53,080 bases of DNA from Cognatiluteimonas telluris (GCF_011320095.1 NZ_JAANOY010000016.1:1-53080), one strand, 5' to 3'. Shown: positions 9,179-18,405, numbered from the stretch's first letter. Program-made: numbers and translations. Notes: generated by a model from the sequence alone, not told the origin.

Positions 9179-10375
9179 TCAACCCCGCGCCGCGGCCTCG
9201 CCCACGCGGGCGGCCTCGCCCGAGAGCACCTTTTCCGCGGGCTGCGCCTGCCCGACCAGGTAGCCCTGCGCATAGCGCACGCCCATCTCGCGCAGGCGCT
9301 GCAGCTGCTCCAGCGTCTCCACCCCTTCGGTGATGACCTGCGCGCCCAGCGCGTGCGCCATCGCCACGATCGATTCGACCAGGGCCATCGCGCGCGGGGT
9401 TTCGAACATGTGCCGCGCGAACGCCTGGTCGACCTTGATGAACTCGAAGTCGAGCTTGTACAGGTGGGTGAGGTTGGAATAGCCGGTGCCGAAATCGTCG
9501 AGCGCGAACGGAATTCCATTCTCGCGGCAGTGCTGCATCACCGCGTGCACCGGGCCGTAATCGAGCATGCGGCTTTCGGTGACTTCCAGCTTCAACGCGC
9601 CCTTGGGCAGCTGCGCGCGCTGCACGCGGGCGACGATCTGACGCGCCATGCCCGGCTCCACCAGCTGCCGCGCGGAGAGGTTCACCGCGATGCTCGGCAG
9701 CGGCTCCACGCCGGCATCGCGCAGGCCGACGAGCACGGCAATGACGCGGTCGAGCACGTACTCGCCGACCGGCACGATCAGCGAGGTTTCCTCGGCAAGC
9801 TTGATGAACTCCCCGGGCGACACCGCGCCGCGCTCGGGCAGCTCCCAGCGCACCAGCGCTTCGTAGCTGCTGACGCGGCCGGCCGGGATGTCGTACAGCG
9901 GCTGGTAACGCACCTCCAGCGCGCCGGTGTCCAGCGCCTCGCGCAGCTGGGTTTCCATGCGGATCTTCTCGATCCCGCTGCGCTCGACCGGATCATCGCA
10001 GGACACGTCCTCGGCCGGCAGCGCCACGTCCGCGGGCAGGCTGGCGATGATGCTGCGGGTGCGCTGCAGCAGGCTGTCCACCAGCGTGCGCACGATCGGG
10101 TCGCCGCTTTCCAGCCGCTCGAGGAACTGGTCGTGTTCGATCGCCAGCAGCACGGTGTCGCCGCGCGCGATCGCGGTGGCGCTGCGCGGCGCGCCGTCGA
10201 GCATGCCCAGCTCGCCGATCAGCTCGCCCTGGCCGAGCACGCCATGGCTGATCTCGCGCCGGCCCTGGACCGAGACCAGCTCGATCGTGCCGCGCTCGAC
10301 CAGCCAGGCGCAGTCTGACGGTTCGCCCTGCCGGTACAGCACTTCGCCCGCGAACAGTTCGCGCCGGATCGCCAT
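9179..10375 (-). CDS. Cyclic nucleotide-binding domain / EAL-domain c-di-GMP phosphodiesterase
   Basis: A 398-residue cytoplasmic protein. Residues 1 to about 120 form a cNMP-binding (CRP-like effector) beta-roll, with LFAGEVLYRQGE and the ELIGELGMLDGAPRSATA phosphate-binding cassette. A short linker leads to an EAL domain (about 150-385). Catalytic elements look intact: YEALVRW, AVNLSARQL, EVTES, ALDDFGTGYSNL, IKVDQ, EGVET and QGYLVG. It would hydrolyse c-di-GMP under control of a small ligand. The phosphate cassette has GEL...RSA rather than a strict CRP pattern, so the ligand is uncertain. A strong AGGGGGAG ribosome site precedes the ATG at 10375. It lies 143 bases downstream of the PEBP-like gene. 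Confidence 0.9.
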   Translation of the reverse strand: MAIRRELFAGEVLYRQGEPSDCAWLVERGTIELVSVQGRREISHGVLGQGELIGELGMLDGAPRSATAIARGDTVLLAIEHDQFLERLESGDPIVRTLVDSLLQRTRSIIASLPADVALPAEDVSCDDPVERSGIEKIRMETQLREALDTGALEVRYQPLYDIPAGRVSSYEALVRWELPERGAVSPGEFIKLAEETSLIVPVGEYVLDRVIAVLVGLRDAGVEPLPSIAVNLSARQLVEPGMARQIVARVQRAQLPKGALKLEVTESRMLDYGPVHAVMQHCRENGIPFALDDFGTGYSNLTHLYKLDFEFIKVDQAFARHMFETPRAMALVESIVAMAHALGAQVITEGVETLEQLQRLREMGVRYAQGYLVGQAQPAEKVLSGEAARVGEAAARG

Positions 10376-10518
10376 CGTTGTCTCCCCCTGAGTTGCGACG
10401 CGTCGCCCCGTGGCGCGTCGGTGCTGGCCTGGTGGCGGCCGGCTTCAGCAGCCGCCGCCGGATGAGGGCTAGCGTAGTGGATCAACGCGGCGGCGTGCAG
10501 GCGTCGGCCAGTATCGGC

Positions 10519-11094
10519 TCAGTTGCGATGGCGCTCGTAGGTCCCCACCAGCAGGCCGCTGGCCAGCACGTGCCCGCGCAACAGTTCAAGCAGCCCGCCG
10601 CGCCCGGGCGCCGCGCCCTGGCCCGGCACGCAGTCCAGCGCGAAGACTTCGAACCCGTAGCGATGCGCGCCGTGCCCGGGCGGCGGATCGGGGGGCAGCC
10701 AGTCGTGCTGCAGCAGGGAATTGCGGCCCAGGTCCGGGCTGCCGGTGGCGTGCATCGTATTGAGCACGCCTTCGCCGAGCACGCCGTCCTCGGCCGGCAG
10801 GTTCCACACGATCGCATGCACCAGCGGGCGCGGGGTCGGGCTGTCGGCATCCTCGACCACCACCGCGATGCTGCGGCTGGCCGGCGGCACGTGATACCAG
10901 CGCAGCGGCGGCGACAGGCCCTCGCCGTCGGCGGTGTAACGCAGCGGCAATTCCGCGCCGTCCTCGAAGGCGCGGCTGAGCACCGCCAGCGACAAACGCG
11001 CGACGCACGAGGAATCGTTGACCAGCAGCTTGTCCAGACCCGGACGCACGTGTCGCAAGGCGTGCCCGACCGGGGCTGGAAGATGTTCGAACAT
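10519..11094 (-). CDS. YbhB/YbcL-type PEBP family protein
   Basis: A 191-residue member of the phosphatidylethanolamine-binding protein family (Raf-kinase-inhibitor-like in bacteria). Visible landmarks are LPLRYTADGEGLSPPLRW near residue 51, VVVEDADSP near 80 (the DPD-like ligand-pocket motif), HAIVWNLPA near 94, and HRYGFEVFALD near 144. The bacterial function is not established. An in-frame GTG two codons upstream (11100) is an alternative start; neither has a clear ribosome site. It sits 115 bases after the trehalase gene on the same strand, so it may be co-transcribed. Confidence 0.85.
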   Translation of the reverse strand: MFEHLPAPVGHALRHVRPGLDKLLVNDSSCVARLSLAVLSRAFEDGAELPLRYTADGEGLSPPLRWYHVPPASRSIAVVVEDADSPTPRPLVHAIVWNLPAEDGVLGEGVLNTMHATGSPDLGRNSLLQHDWLPPDPPPGHGAHRYGFEVFALDCVPGQGAAPGRGGLLELLRGHVLASGLLVGTYERHRN

Positions 11095-11209
11095 GCGCAC
11101 TCACCATGGCGACAGCGCATTGGAGGCGCGGGGCCGTCAATGCAGCGCGAAGCGACGCACGGTGTGGCGACCGCGATGGCGCGGCCACGGTCGAGTTCGC
11201 CCGCCATCG

Positions 11210-12826
11210 CTACCTGCGGCCGGCGCGCGCGTGGTGGCTGGGATCGCGCGGGTCCTGGTGCAACAGCTTGCGGGTGACGCCATTGGTCCAGCCGAAGCCG
11301 TCCTGCAACGGGTACTCGCCCCCGTGGCCGCCGCGCGCGCCGTCGCCGGTCGGGCCCATGACATATTTTTCGACAAGCTTGCTTTCGCGCTTGTACAGGT
11401 CCCCCACCGTCGCCAGCCAGCGGCGGCTGATCTCCTGCGCCAGCACGCGGTGGTCGTAGCGCTCCAGGCCGCCGATCGCCAGCCATTGCAGTGGCGCCCA
11501 GCCGTTGGGCCGGTCCCACTGCTCGCCGCTGGCTACGAGGGTGGTGCCCAGGCCGCCATGGTCGAGCAGCTGCGCGCGCAGGCAGTCCGCCACGCGCGCG
11601 GCCCGCGCACGGTCGGCGACGCCGACGAACAGCGCCGCCGCGGTCGCCGCGCACGGTGGTCGCAGGCGGCCGCGCAAGCGGTCGTAATCGCAGTACGCGC
11701 CCGCGGCCTCGTCCCACAGCCAGCGATCGATCGCTTCGCGCCGGCGGCGCGCCCGCGCATCGAAGTCGTCGGCGGCGGCGACCTCGCCGCTGCGGCGCGA
11801 CAGCCGCGCGATCTGCGCCTCCAGCGCATGCAGGAAGCAGTTCAAGTCGACCGGCACGAAGCTGGTCGTGCGCGTCGACGCCAGGTCGCCATCGTCGTCG
11901 AACCAGCGCGAACTGAAATCCCAGCCCGAGGCGGCCGCCGCGCGCAGCTCGCGGTAGACCTCGGCCGCGGGGCGCGCGCTGCGCCGGGCGGTGCTGACGT
12001 CTTCCAGGTACATCTCCTCGCGCGGCGCATCGCGCGTGTCCCAGTAGCGGTTGAGCACGCGGCCGTCGTCCATCCGCACGCAGTGCAGGTGCGCATCGCC
12101 GGGCGCCAGCGCGTCGGCGCCTTCCATCCAGAACGCGTGTTCGCAGCGCAGCTGCGGCAGGTACTGCACGGCGCGGCACAGGCCATGGGTTTCGAACAGG
12201 TCGACCATCAGCGTGAACAACGGCGGCTGCGAGCGGCTGAGGTAGTAACTGCGATTGCCGTTGGGCACGTGGCCGAAGGTATCGATGAGGTAGGCGAAGT
12301 TGTCCGCCATCGATTGCATCAGGTCCGCGCGCCCGCTTTCCACGAGGCCCACCATGGTGAAATACGAATCCCAGTAGTACATCTCGCCGAAGCGCCCACC
12401 GGGCACGACGTACTGCCCGGGCAGCGGCAGCAGCGAGGACAGCGTCGGGTGTTCGCGCGGCTGGCGCGTCAGTACGTTCCACAGGCCATCGATGTGCGCG
12501 ACCAGGGTCTGGTCGGGATCGGAGACGTAACCGTTGTCCGGCGGATGCTCGGGGCGGAAATGCGCACGCACGAAGCGGGCCAGGTCGAACTCCGGCATCG
12601 AAACCTGCGCGCGATAGGCGTCCAGGATCGACGCCGGCGATTGCAGCGGCACGCAGTCGACGAAGGTCTTGCTGTCGGCGAACACGCGCCCGGTCTGCAC
12701 CGCGACGAACAATTCCTGGTAGCGGTCGGCCGGGGACAGGTTGTCGGCCGGCGCCACGCCCGCCGCCCGCGCGGCAAGCTGCTCGGCATTGCGCGGTGCG
12801 GCCGTGGATGGGTGGGCCCGGGTCAT
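11210..12826 (-). CDS. treA: Trehalase (glycoside hydrolase family 37)
   Basis: A 538-residue inverting alpha,alpha-trehalase that splits trehalose to two glucoses. Both family signatures are present: PGGRFGEMYYWDSYF near residue 140 and QWDRPNGWAPLQW near 450. SGWDFSSRW (about 300) carries the likely catalytic acid Asp, and HGGEYPLQDGFGWTNG (about 508) the catalytic base region. No N-terminal signal peptide is visible (the start is MTRAHPSTAAPRNAEQ), so a cytoplasmic TreF-like location is more likely than the periplasmic TreA form; the symbol is generic. The start at 12826 was chosen because upstream sequence is shared with the divergent gene's leader. Length is normal for GH37. Confidence 0.93.
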   Translation of the reverse strand: MTRAHPSTAAPRNAEQLAARAAGVAPADNLSPADRYQELFVAVQTGRVFADSKTFVDCVPLQSPASILDAYRAQVSMPEFDLARFVRAHFRPEHPPDNGYVSDPDQTLVAHIDGLWNVLTRQPREHPTLSSLLPLPGQYVVPGGRFGEMYYWDSYFTMVGLVESGRADLMQSMADNFAYLIDTFGHVPNGNRSYYLSRSQPPLFTLMVDLFETHGLCRAVQYLPQLRCEHAFWMEGADALAPGDAHLHCVRMDDGRVLNRYWDTRDAPREEMYLEDVSTARRSARPAAEVYRELRAAAASGWDFSSRWFDDDGDLASTRTTSFVPVDLNCFLHALEAQIARLSRRSGEVAAADDFDARARRRREAIDRWLWDEAAGAYCDYDRLRGRLRPPCAATAAALFVGVADRARAARVADCLRAQLLDHGGLGTTLVASGEQWDRPNGWAPLQWLAIGGLERYDHRVLAQEISRRWLATVGDLYKRESKLVEKYVMGPTGDGARGGHGGEYPLQDGFGWTNGVTRKLLHQDPRDPSHHARAGRR

Positions 12827-12937
12827 GCGCTGCCACCATAACGCGGGCGGTGTCTGCCCAGCGTCGTCCCCGGGGCCGTGCGTGGAATCGTCCCGCCGGC
12901 AGGAGTAGCCTCGGACCTCCCGCGGCCGGTGCATGGG

Positions 12938-15412
12938 ATGACGTCGCAGGCGCAGTGTCCGTTGGCCGGTGGGCGCGCGTGGCTCGGGCTGTTGCTTGCG
13001 GCCGCGTGCGCCGTCGCCGATGCCTCCCCGGTGGTCGCGGATTTCGATGGCGACGGCGCCTCGGACCTCTTCTGGCGCAATTCGGATACCGGCGGCAATG
13101 CCCTGTGGCGCGCGGCGGACCGCGCGACACAGCAGGCGGTCGCCAACGTCACCGACCCGGCATGGCGCGTCGTCGGCGCGGGTGACTTCGACGGCGATGG
13201 CCACGCCGACCTGCTATGGCGCCACCGCGCGAGCGGACAGGATGTCATCTGGCCCTCTGGCAACCGGGGTGCACGCCTGGTCATCGCCACCGTCGCCGAC
13301 CCGGGCTGGACCGTCGCCGGCGTGGGCGACTTCGATGGCGACGGCCGCTCGGACATCTTCTGGCGCTACCAGTCCAGTGGTGCCAACGTGCTGTGGCCCT
13401 CGGCATTGCGTGGCGCGCGTCGGCCACTGCCAGCGGTGCCCACGGAATGGGTGGTGGCCGGCGTGGGCGACTTCGACCAGGACGGACGTGCGGACGTGGT
13501 CTGGCGCAACACCCGCAGCGGCGCCGACGCGATCTGGCGTGCGGCGGACAAGTCCGATCCGCAAGCCATGGCCGATGTGGCCGACCCGGCGTGGAAGATC
13601 GTCGGCATCGGCGATTTCGATGGCGACGGACGATCGGACGTGTTCTGGCGCAACACCGGCACCGGTGCCAACGTGGTCTGGCCGTCCGCGAACCGCTCCG
13701 CCCGCTGGACCGCGACGTCAGTGACCAGCCAGGACTGGCAGGTCGCGGCGATCGGCGATTACGACCGCGACGGCCGGCAGGACCTGTTGTGGCGCAATGC
13801 GCGCACCGGCGCGAATGTCGCCTGGCCATCGGCCCTCCACGCCGACCGTCGCCAGCTCGTGGCCGTGCCGGACCCGGTCTGGCAGCCGGTGCCCGGCGGC
13901 GGGCAGAGTCCGGCGGTGGCCGGGCCCGCCTTCCAGGTGTCCGCCAGCACGCCCTTCACCAGCGGCTGCGATGGCCAGGACGCGAGCGGGGCCGTGTACG
14001 CCAACGCCGAAGTCGAACCCACGCTGGCGGTGAACCCGCGCGATTCACGGATCGTGATCGGTGCCTGGCAGCAGGATCGCTGGTCCAACGGTTCGGCGCG
14101 CGGGATCATCGCCGCCTATAGCAGCGACGGCGGCGCCAGCTGGACGCGGCGGATCGTGCCCTTCTCCCGCTGCGGTGGCGGCCGCGCCGACAACGGCGGC
14201 GACTACGCGCGCACGACTGATCCCTGGCTGGCCTATTCGCCCGGCGGCACCGCCTACCTGATGGCACTGTCGGCGACCGGCGGGGTGTTCGCCGCCGGCT
14301 CGTCCAACGCGATGCTGGTCAGCCGATCGCTCGACAATGGCCATAGCTGGAGTGCGCCGGTCACGCTGATCCGCGATGGCGCCAATGCCTTCAACGACAA
14401 GAATACGATCACCGCCGATCCCAACAATGCCTTGCGCGCCTACGCGGTATGGGACCGCCTGACGCCGAACGGCAATGGCCCCGTGTACTTCTCCCGCACC
14501 AGCAACGGCGGCGGCAGCTGGACCCCGGCGCGCGCGATCTACAACCCCGGCGGCGTCAACCAGACCATCGGCAACGTGATCGTCGGCCTGCCCGACGGTG
14601 CCCTGGTGGACCTGTTCACCGAGATCGACACCCACGTCGATGGCAGCAGGCATGCGTTGCTGGCGGTGATCCGCTCGACCGACAAGGGACTGACCTGGTC
14701 GGCACCGATCCACGTTGCCGACAACCTGTCGGTGGGCACGCGCGACCCGCACACCGGCAGGGCGGTGCGCGACAGCGCCTACATTGGCCAGATCGCGGTG
14801 GCGCCGGGCGGCAAGCTGTACGTGGCGTGGCAGGACGGGCGCTTCAGCAACGGCAAGGTCGACGGCATTGCCTTGTCCCGCTCCAGCGACGGCGGCCGGC
14901 ACTGGACCAGCCCTGTGCGCATCAATCCGTCGGCGAACGTGGCTGCATTCGTCCCCAGCGTGCACGTGCGCAGCGACGGCGCGGTAGGCGTGAGCTATTT
15001 CGATTTTCGCAGCGACACCGCCGCCACGACCTCGCTGTGGACCGAAGCCTGGCTGGCCTGGTCCGACGACGACGGCGTGACCTGGCGCGAAAACCGCATC
15101 AGCAGCCGCTTCGACCTCGACACGGCGCCCAACGCCGATGGTTACTTCCTCGGCGATTACCAGGGGCTGTCCAGTCGCGGCGCGGTGTTCGTTCCCTTCT
15201 TCGCCCGGGCCGGCACCACCAGCGGCAATCGCACCGACATCCTCGCCGCGCCGGTGGTCTCGGCCGCCAGCGACGCGGCGGCCTACCACGCCGCGCCGGC
15301 GCCGGCGCCGACCGCCACCGCGCTTGGGCCGGCATTCCGGCAACGGATCCAGCACAACCTGGAGCACCTGCTGCGCGAGCACGCGCCGCCGCCGCGACGC
15401 GAACCCGAGTGA
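12938..15412 (+). CDS. Secreted VCBS/FG-GAP repeat plus sialidase-like Asp-box protein
   Basis: An 824-residue exported protein. A signal peptide (hydrophobic core WLGLLLAAACAVADA, about residues 12-30) supports the start at 12938 over a GTG at 12878. The N-terminal half carries six repeats of about 49 residues, each with a D-F/Y-D-x-D-G-x-x-D-x-x-W-R calcium-loop-like motif (FDGDGASD, FDGDGHAD, FDGDGRSD, FDQDGRAD, FDGDGRSD, YDRDGRQD), typical of FG-GAP/VCBS beta-propellers. The second half has six sialidase Asp-boxes (SSDGGASW, SLDNGHSW, TSNGGGSW, STDKGLTW, SSDGGRHW, SDDDGVTW), indicating another propeller. The catalytic Arg triad of true sialidases cannot be assigned, so function (glycan binding, hydrolysis, adhesion) is open. 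It is divergent from trehalase. Confidence 0.85.
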   Translation: MTSQAQCPLAGGRAWLGLLLAAACAVADASPVVADFDGDGASDLFWRNSDTGGNALWRAADRATQQAVANVTDPAWRVVGAGDFDGDGHADLLWRHRASGQDVIWPSGNRGARLVIATVADPGWTVAGVGDFDGDGRSDIFWRYQSSGANVLWPSALRGARRPLPAVPTEWVVAGVGDFDQDGRADVVWRNTRSGADAIWRAADKSDPQAMADVADPAWKIVGIGDFDGDGRSDVFWRNTGTGANVVWPSANRSARWTATSVTSQDWQVAAIGDYDRDGRQDLLWRNARTGANVAWPSALHADRRQLVAVPDPVWQPVPGGGQSPAVAGPAFQVSASTPFTSGCDGQDASGAVYANAEVEPTLAVNPRDSRIVIGAWQQDRWSNGSARGIIAAYSSDGGASWTRRIVPFSRCGGGRADNGGDYARTTDPWLAYSPGGTAYLMALSATGGVFAAGSSNAMLVSRSLDNGHSWSAPVTLIRDGANAFNDKNTITADPNNALRAYAVWDRLTPNGNGPVYFSRTSNGGGSWTPARAIYNPGGVNQTIGNVIVGLPDGALVDLFTEIDTHVDGSRHALLAVIRSTDKGLTWSAPIHVADNLSVGTRDPHTGRAVRDSAYIGQIAVAPGGKLYVAWQDGRFSNGKVDGIALSRSSDGGRHWTSPVRINPSANVAAFVPSVHVRSDGAVGVSYFDFRSDTAATTSLWTEAWLAWSDDDGVTWRENRISSRFDLDTAPNADGYFLGDYQGLSSRGAVFVPFFARAGTTSGNRTDILAAPVVSAASDAAAYHAAPAPAPTATALGPAFRQRIQHNLEHLLREHAPPPRREPE

Positions 15413-15509
15413 GCCGCGACCGATCGTGAATGCCACCACGGCAGGAGCCCGGCACCCTGTGCTTTACTCGGGCGGCCCCTGCCCCGGGCCTGCCACGGGA
15501 TGCCACACC

Positions 15510-15977
15510 ATGCCGCAGTTCGATCTCGCCCCGCCCACCGACGCCCAGCGCCAGCAGCTCACGGCCGGCCTGAGCCCGGACGAACGCCGCGTGCTGCTTG
15601 AGCACGGCACCGAGGCGGCGTTCTGTGGCGTGTTCCTGGACAACAAGCGCAACGGCGCCTACACGTGCCGCTTCTGCGGACTGCCGCTGTTCCGCTCCAG
15701 CGCGAAATTCGATTCCGGCACCGGCTGGCCGAGTTTCTTCCAGCCCATCGACCAGGCCTACGTGCGCCGCGTACGCGACGAAAGTTACGGCATGGTGCGG
15801 GTGGAGGACGTCTGCGCACGTTGCGGCAGCCACCTCGGGCACGTGTTTCCGGACGGCCCGCCACCAACCGGCGAGCGGCATTGCCTGAACTCGGTCTCGC
15901 TGGACTTCACCGGCGACGGCGAGCCGCTGCCCGACAAGCTCGGCCGCGGCGCGCCGGAAGGGCAACCGCTGGGATGA
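15510..15977 (+). CDS. msrB: Peptide-methionine (R)-S-oxide reductase MsrB
   Basis: A 155-residue enzyme that reduces methionine-R-sulfoxide in proteins. Two zinc-binding CxxC pairs are present (CRFC near residue 51 and CARC near 101), and the catalytic Cys lies in RHCLNSVSLDF near residue 126. The family motif DSGTGWPSFFQP is near 70. There is no export signal, so it is cytoplasmic. Start 15510 gives the usual family length. It is 97 bases after the Asp-box protein and followed by a REP-like inverted repeat before pilU. Confidence 0.96.
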   Translation: MPQFDLAPPTDAQRQQLTAGLSPDERRVLLEHGTEAAFCGVFLDNKRNGAYTCRFCGLPLFRSSAKFDSGTGWPSFFQPIDQAYVRRVRDESYGMVRVEDVCARCGSHLGHVFPDGPPPTGERHCLNSVSLDFTGDGEPLPDKLGRGAPEGQPLG

Positions 15978-15997
15978 GTGTGCGAGCCGCGACAGGC

Positions 15998-16076
15998 GTA
16001 GCCCGGGTCAGCGAAGCGCACCCGGCAACGTTGGCGCAATACCCCCGGGTGCGGCCTGCAGCCTGACCCGGGCTAC
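15998..16076. repeat. REP-like inverted repeat between msrB and pilU
   Basis: GTAGCCCGGGTCA (15998-16010) is repeated in inverse as TGACCCGGGCTAC (16064-16076). Inner arms GCGCACCCGG and CCGGGTGCGG extend the structure. This GTAGCCCGGGT...CGCACCCGG type is a common dispersed intergenic repeat in gamma- and betaproteobacteria, including Xanthomonadaceae. Confidence 0.75.
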
Positions 16077-16100
16077 GACATCCTTGATCCGATTCCCACC

Positions 16101-17369
16101 ATGCCGACACTGACCGAAGAACAAGCCCGCGCCTACATGCTCAAGCTGCTGACGGCGATGAGCCAGGCCGGCGGCTCGGACCTGTTCATCGCCGCCGACT
16201 TCCCGCCCAGCATCAAGGCGCAGGGTGCGATGACGCCGCTGACGCAGCAGAAGCTCACCGCCGACGTCACCGCGCAGCTCGCGCGGGCGACGATGAACGA
16301 GCGCCAGCGCGAGGAATTCGAGCGCGAGATGGAGTGCAACTTCGCCATCGCGATCCCCGGGCTGTCGCGCTTCCGCGTCAACGTGTTCATGCAGCAGGGC
16401 TGCGTGGGGATGGTGCTGCGCACGATCGCGGCCGAGATCCCCAATTTCGAGAAGCTGCGGCTGCCCGAGGTGCTGAAGGACGTCGTGATGAACAAGCGCG
16501 GCCTGGTGCTGGTGGTGGGCGGCACCGGCTCGGGCAAGTCGACGTCGCTGGCGGCGATGATCGACCATCGCAACCGCACATCGGCCGGCCACATCATCAC
16601 CGTCGAGGATCCGGTCGAATACGCGCACGTCTCGCAGCAGTCGCTGATCACCCACCGCGAGGTCGGCGTCGACACCCTGAGCTGGCACCACGCGCTGAAG
16701 AACACCCTGCGCCAGGCCCCGGACGTGATCCTGGTCGGCGAGATCCGCGATTCGGAAACGATGGAGCACGCGATCGCCTTCGCCGAGACGGGCCACCTGT
16801 GCCTGTCCACCCTGCACGCCAACAGCGCCTCGCAGACGATGGAACGCATCATCAATTTCTTCCCCGAGGAGCGCCGCACCCAGCTGCTGATGGACCTGTC
16901 GGCGAACCTGCGCGCGATCGTCTCCCAGCGGCTGGTGCGCACCGAGGACGGCAAGGGCCGGGTGGCGGCGATCGAGATCCTCATCAACACCCCGACCATC
17001 GCCGAGAAGATCTTCAAGGGCGAGTTCGGCGAGTTGAAGGGCGTGATGACCAAGTCGCGCGAACTGGGCATGCGCACCTTCGACTGGGCGCTGTTCGAGC
17101 TCTACAACGAAGGCCTGATCGGCTACGACGAGGCGATCCGCAACGCCGACTCGGCCAACGAGCTGCGGCTGAACATCAAGCTCAAGAGCCAGCGCGGCGA
17201 GCCGACCGTGGCGGCGGGGCTGTCGCTGGAACTGCACGAGGCGCCGACGCCGGACCAGGTCGAGGCGATCCGGCGCGAGGAGCTGCGCAAGCAGCAGGCC
17301 AAGCGCGACGAGCTGGAACTGGCCCGGCTGCAGGCCGCCAAGGCACAGGCGCAATCGGACCCAGGCTGA
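16101..17369 (+). CDS. pilU: Type IV pilus retraction ATPase, PilU/PilT family
   Basis: A 422-residue hexameric motor ATPase that helps pull back type IV pili. Walker A GGTGSGKST is near residue 142, the Asp-box VEDPVEYAH near 170, the Walker B region PDVILVGEIRDSETM near 213, and the His-box AETGHLCLSTLHANSA near 232. The N-terminus (SDLFIAADFPPSIKAQG) and ECNFAIAIPGLSRFRVNVF match PilU better than PilT. The protein is about 40 residues longer than Pseudomonas PilU because of a Glu/Lys/Ala-rich C-terminal helix. No pilT is adjacent, which is unusual because pilT and pilU are normally paired. Confidence 0.9.
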   Translation: MPTLTEEQARAYMLKLLTAMSQAGGSDLFIAADFPPSIKAQGAMTPLTQQKLTADVTAQLARATMNERQREEFEREMECNFAIAIPGLSRFRVNVFMQQGCVGMVLRTIAAEIPNFEKLRLPEVLKDVVMNKRGLVLVVGGTGSGKSTSLAAMIDHRNRTSAGHIITVEDPVEYAHVSQQSLITHREVGVDTLSWHHALKNTLRQAPDVILVGEIRDSETMEHAIAFAETGHLCLSTLHANSASQTMERIINFFPEERRTQLLMDLSANLRAIVSQRLVRTEDGKGRVAAIEILINTPTIAEKIFKGEFGELKGVMTKSRELGMRTFDWALFELYNEGLIGYDEAIRNADSANELRLNIKLKSQRGEPTVAAGLSLELHEAPTPDQVEAIRREELRKQQAKRDELELARLQAAKAQAQSDPG

Positions 17370-17466
17370 ACGGACGCCGCCGGCATGGCCCGTGGTTCGC
17401 ATTAAGGCCGCGAAGGCCGCATAGTGGCTCGGTGCGCCACCGCGGGTGGCGACGAGGGGAGGTTCC

Positions 17467-18129
17467 ATGACAGCCACGAGCCGCCGCGGCACTGCCGCCG
17501 CCGCCAAGCGCCCGCCGGCCAAGGTGTCGAAGGCGACGACGCCGAAGGCATCGATTCCCAAGGCCGCTGCCGGCAAGGCCAGGCCCGCGCCCGCCAAGCC
17601 ATCGGCGAAGCCAGCCGCCAGGCCAGCCACAAGCAAGCCGGCACCGGCGCGGCCCGCGTCGACCAAGCCAGTCGTCGCCAAGGCCAGGCCGGGCGCTTCC
17701 AGGCCGGTCGCGTCGAAGTCGGCGGCCAAGCCCGCACCATCAAGGCCGGTCGCGACCAAGCCCGCCGCGTCGAAGCCGGTCGCGACCAAGCCCGCCGCGT
17801 CGAAGCCGGCGGTGGCCAAGCCCATCGCCGCCGCGAAACCGGCGGCCGGCAAGTCCGCGCCGTCGGGGAAGCCAGCCACCAAGGCCACCGCGGCCAAAAG
17901 CACCCCGGCCAAGGGCAGCGGTGGCGGCCGCAAGGCGCGCGATGGCGGTTCGGACGCCAACCTGCACAAGCGGGTGGACAGCGAACGCATCGCCGAGCAC
18001 ATCGCCGCGTTCGAGAAATCCGGTGGCCGGGTCGAGAAGCTCGGTGTCACCCGCGTCCTGCAGCGCGTGACCGAACTGGCCGCGAGCGCGCCGGCCGCTG
18101 CCTCCAAGAGCGGCGGTCGACGCCGCTGA
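17467..18129 (+). CDS. Lys/Ala/Pro-rich histone H1-like (AlgP-type) protein
   Basis: A 220-residue, very basic low-complexity protein. Residues 1 to about 160 are built from short KPA, AKP, SKP and TKP repeats like the C-terminal tail of eukaryotic H1 and of Pseudomonas AlgP. A perfect 30-base tandem duplication (17746-17805) encodes PVATKPAASK twice. The last 55 residues are a more ordered segment (LHKRVDSERIAEHIAAFE, then VEKLGVTRVLQRVTEL) that may be the functional or dimerising domain. A strong GAGGGGAGG ribosome site just before the ATG at 17467 fixes the start. The likely role is DNA or RNA compaction, or regulation; this is inference from composition. Confidence 0.75.
   Translation: MTATSRRGTAAAAKRPPAKVSKATTPKASIPKAAAGKARPAPAKPSAKPAARPATSKPAPARPASTKPVVAKARPGASRPVASKSAAKPAPSRPVATKPAASKPVATKPAASKPAVAKPIAAAKPAAGKSAPSGKPATKATAAKSTPAKGSGGGRKARDGGSDANLHKRVDSERIAEHIAAFEKSGGRVEKLGVTRVLQRVTELAASAPAAASKSGGRRR
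17746..17805 (+). repeat. Perfect 2 x 30-bp tandem repeat inside the histone-like gene
   Basis: Two identical 30-base units (17746-17775 and 17776-17805), in frame, each encode a ten-residue KPAAS-type block. Degenerate copies flank them. Such repeats commonly expand or contract by slippage or recombination without breaking frame. Confidence 0.85.
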
Positions 18130-18405
18130 GTAGACCGGGCGCCGGCCGCGTGCCGGCCGCTTCGCGGATGCGTCGCGCCTTCGCCAACCCAACACGTGGC
18201 GGCCCGACGTGGGCTTGAATGGCGGCGTGCGCGGCGGCCGGCGCATGCATGCCGCGAGCCACCGCGTGCGACACGCCATGGCGCCACGATCCTGCGCGCG
18301 GGAGTGGATGCCCTGCCGTAACCGGCGCAGGGCGCACCCCCGAGGATGCTGGCGTGGCACTGGCGCGCATGCGAGGCTGCCGGCTGCACATCGACCGCCG
18401 CCGCC

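Noticed and set aside
12835-12840. TATGGT hexamer upstream of trehalase as a leaderless promoter
   Set aside because: Spacing to ATG is 8 bases and the hexamer match is weak.
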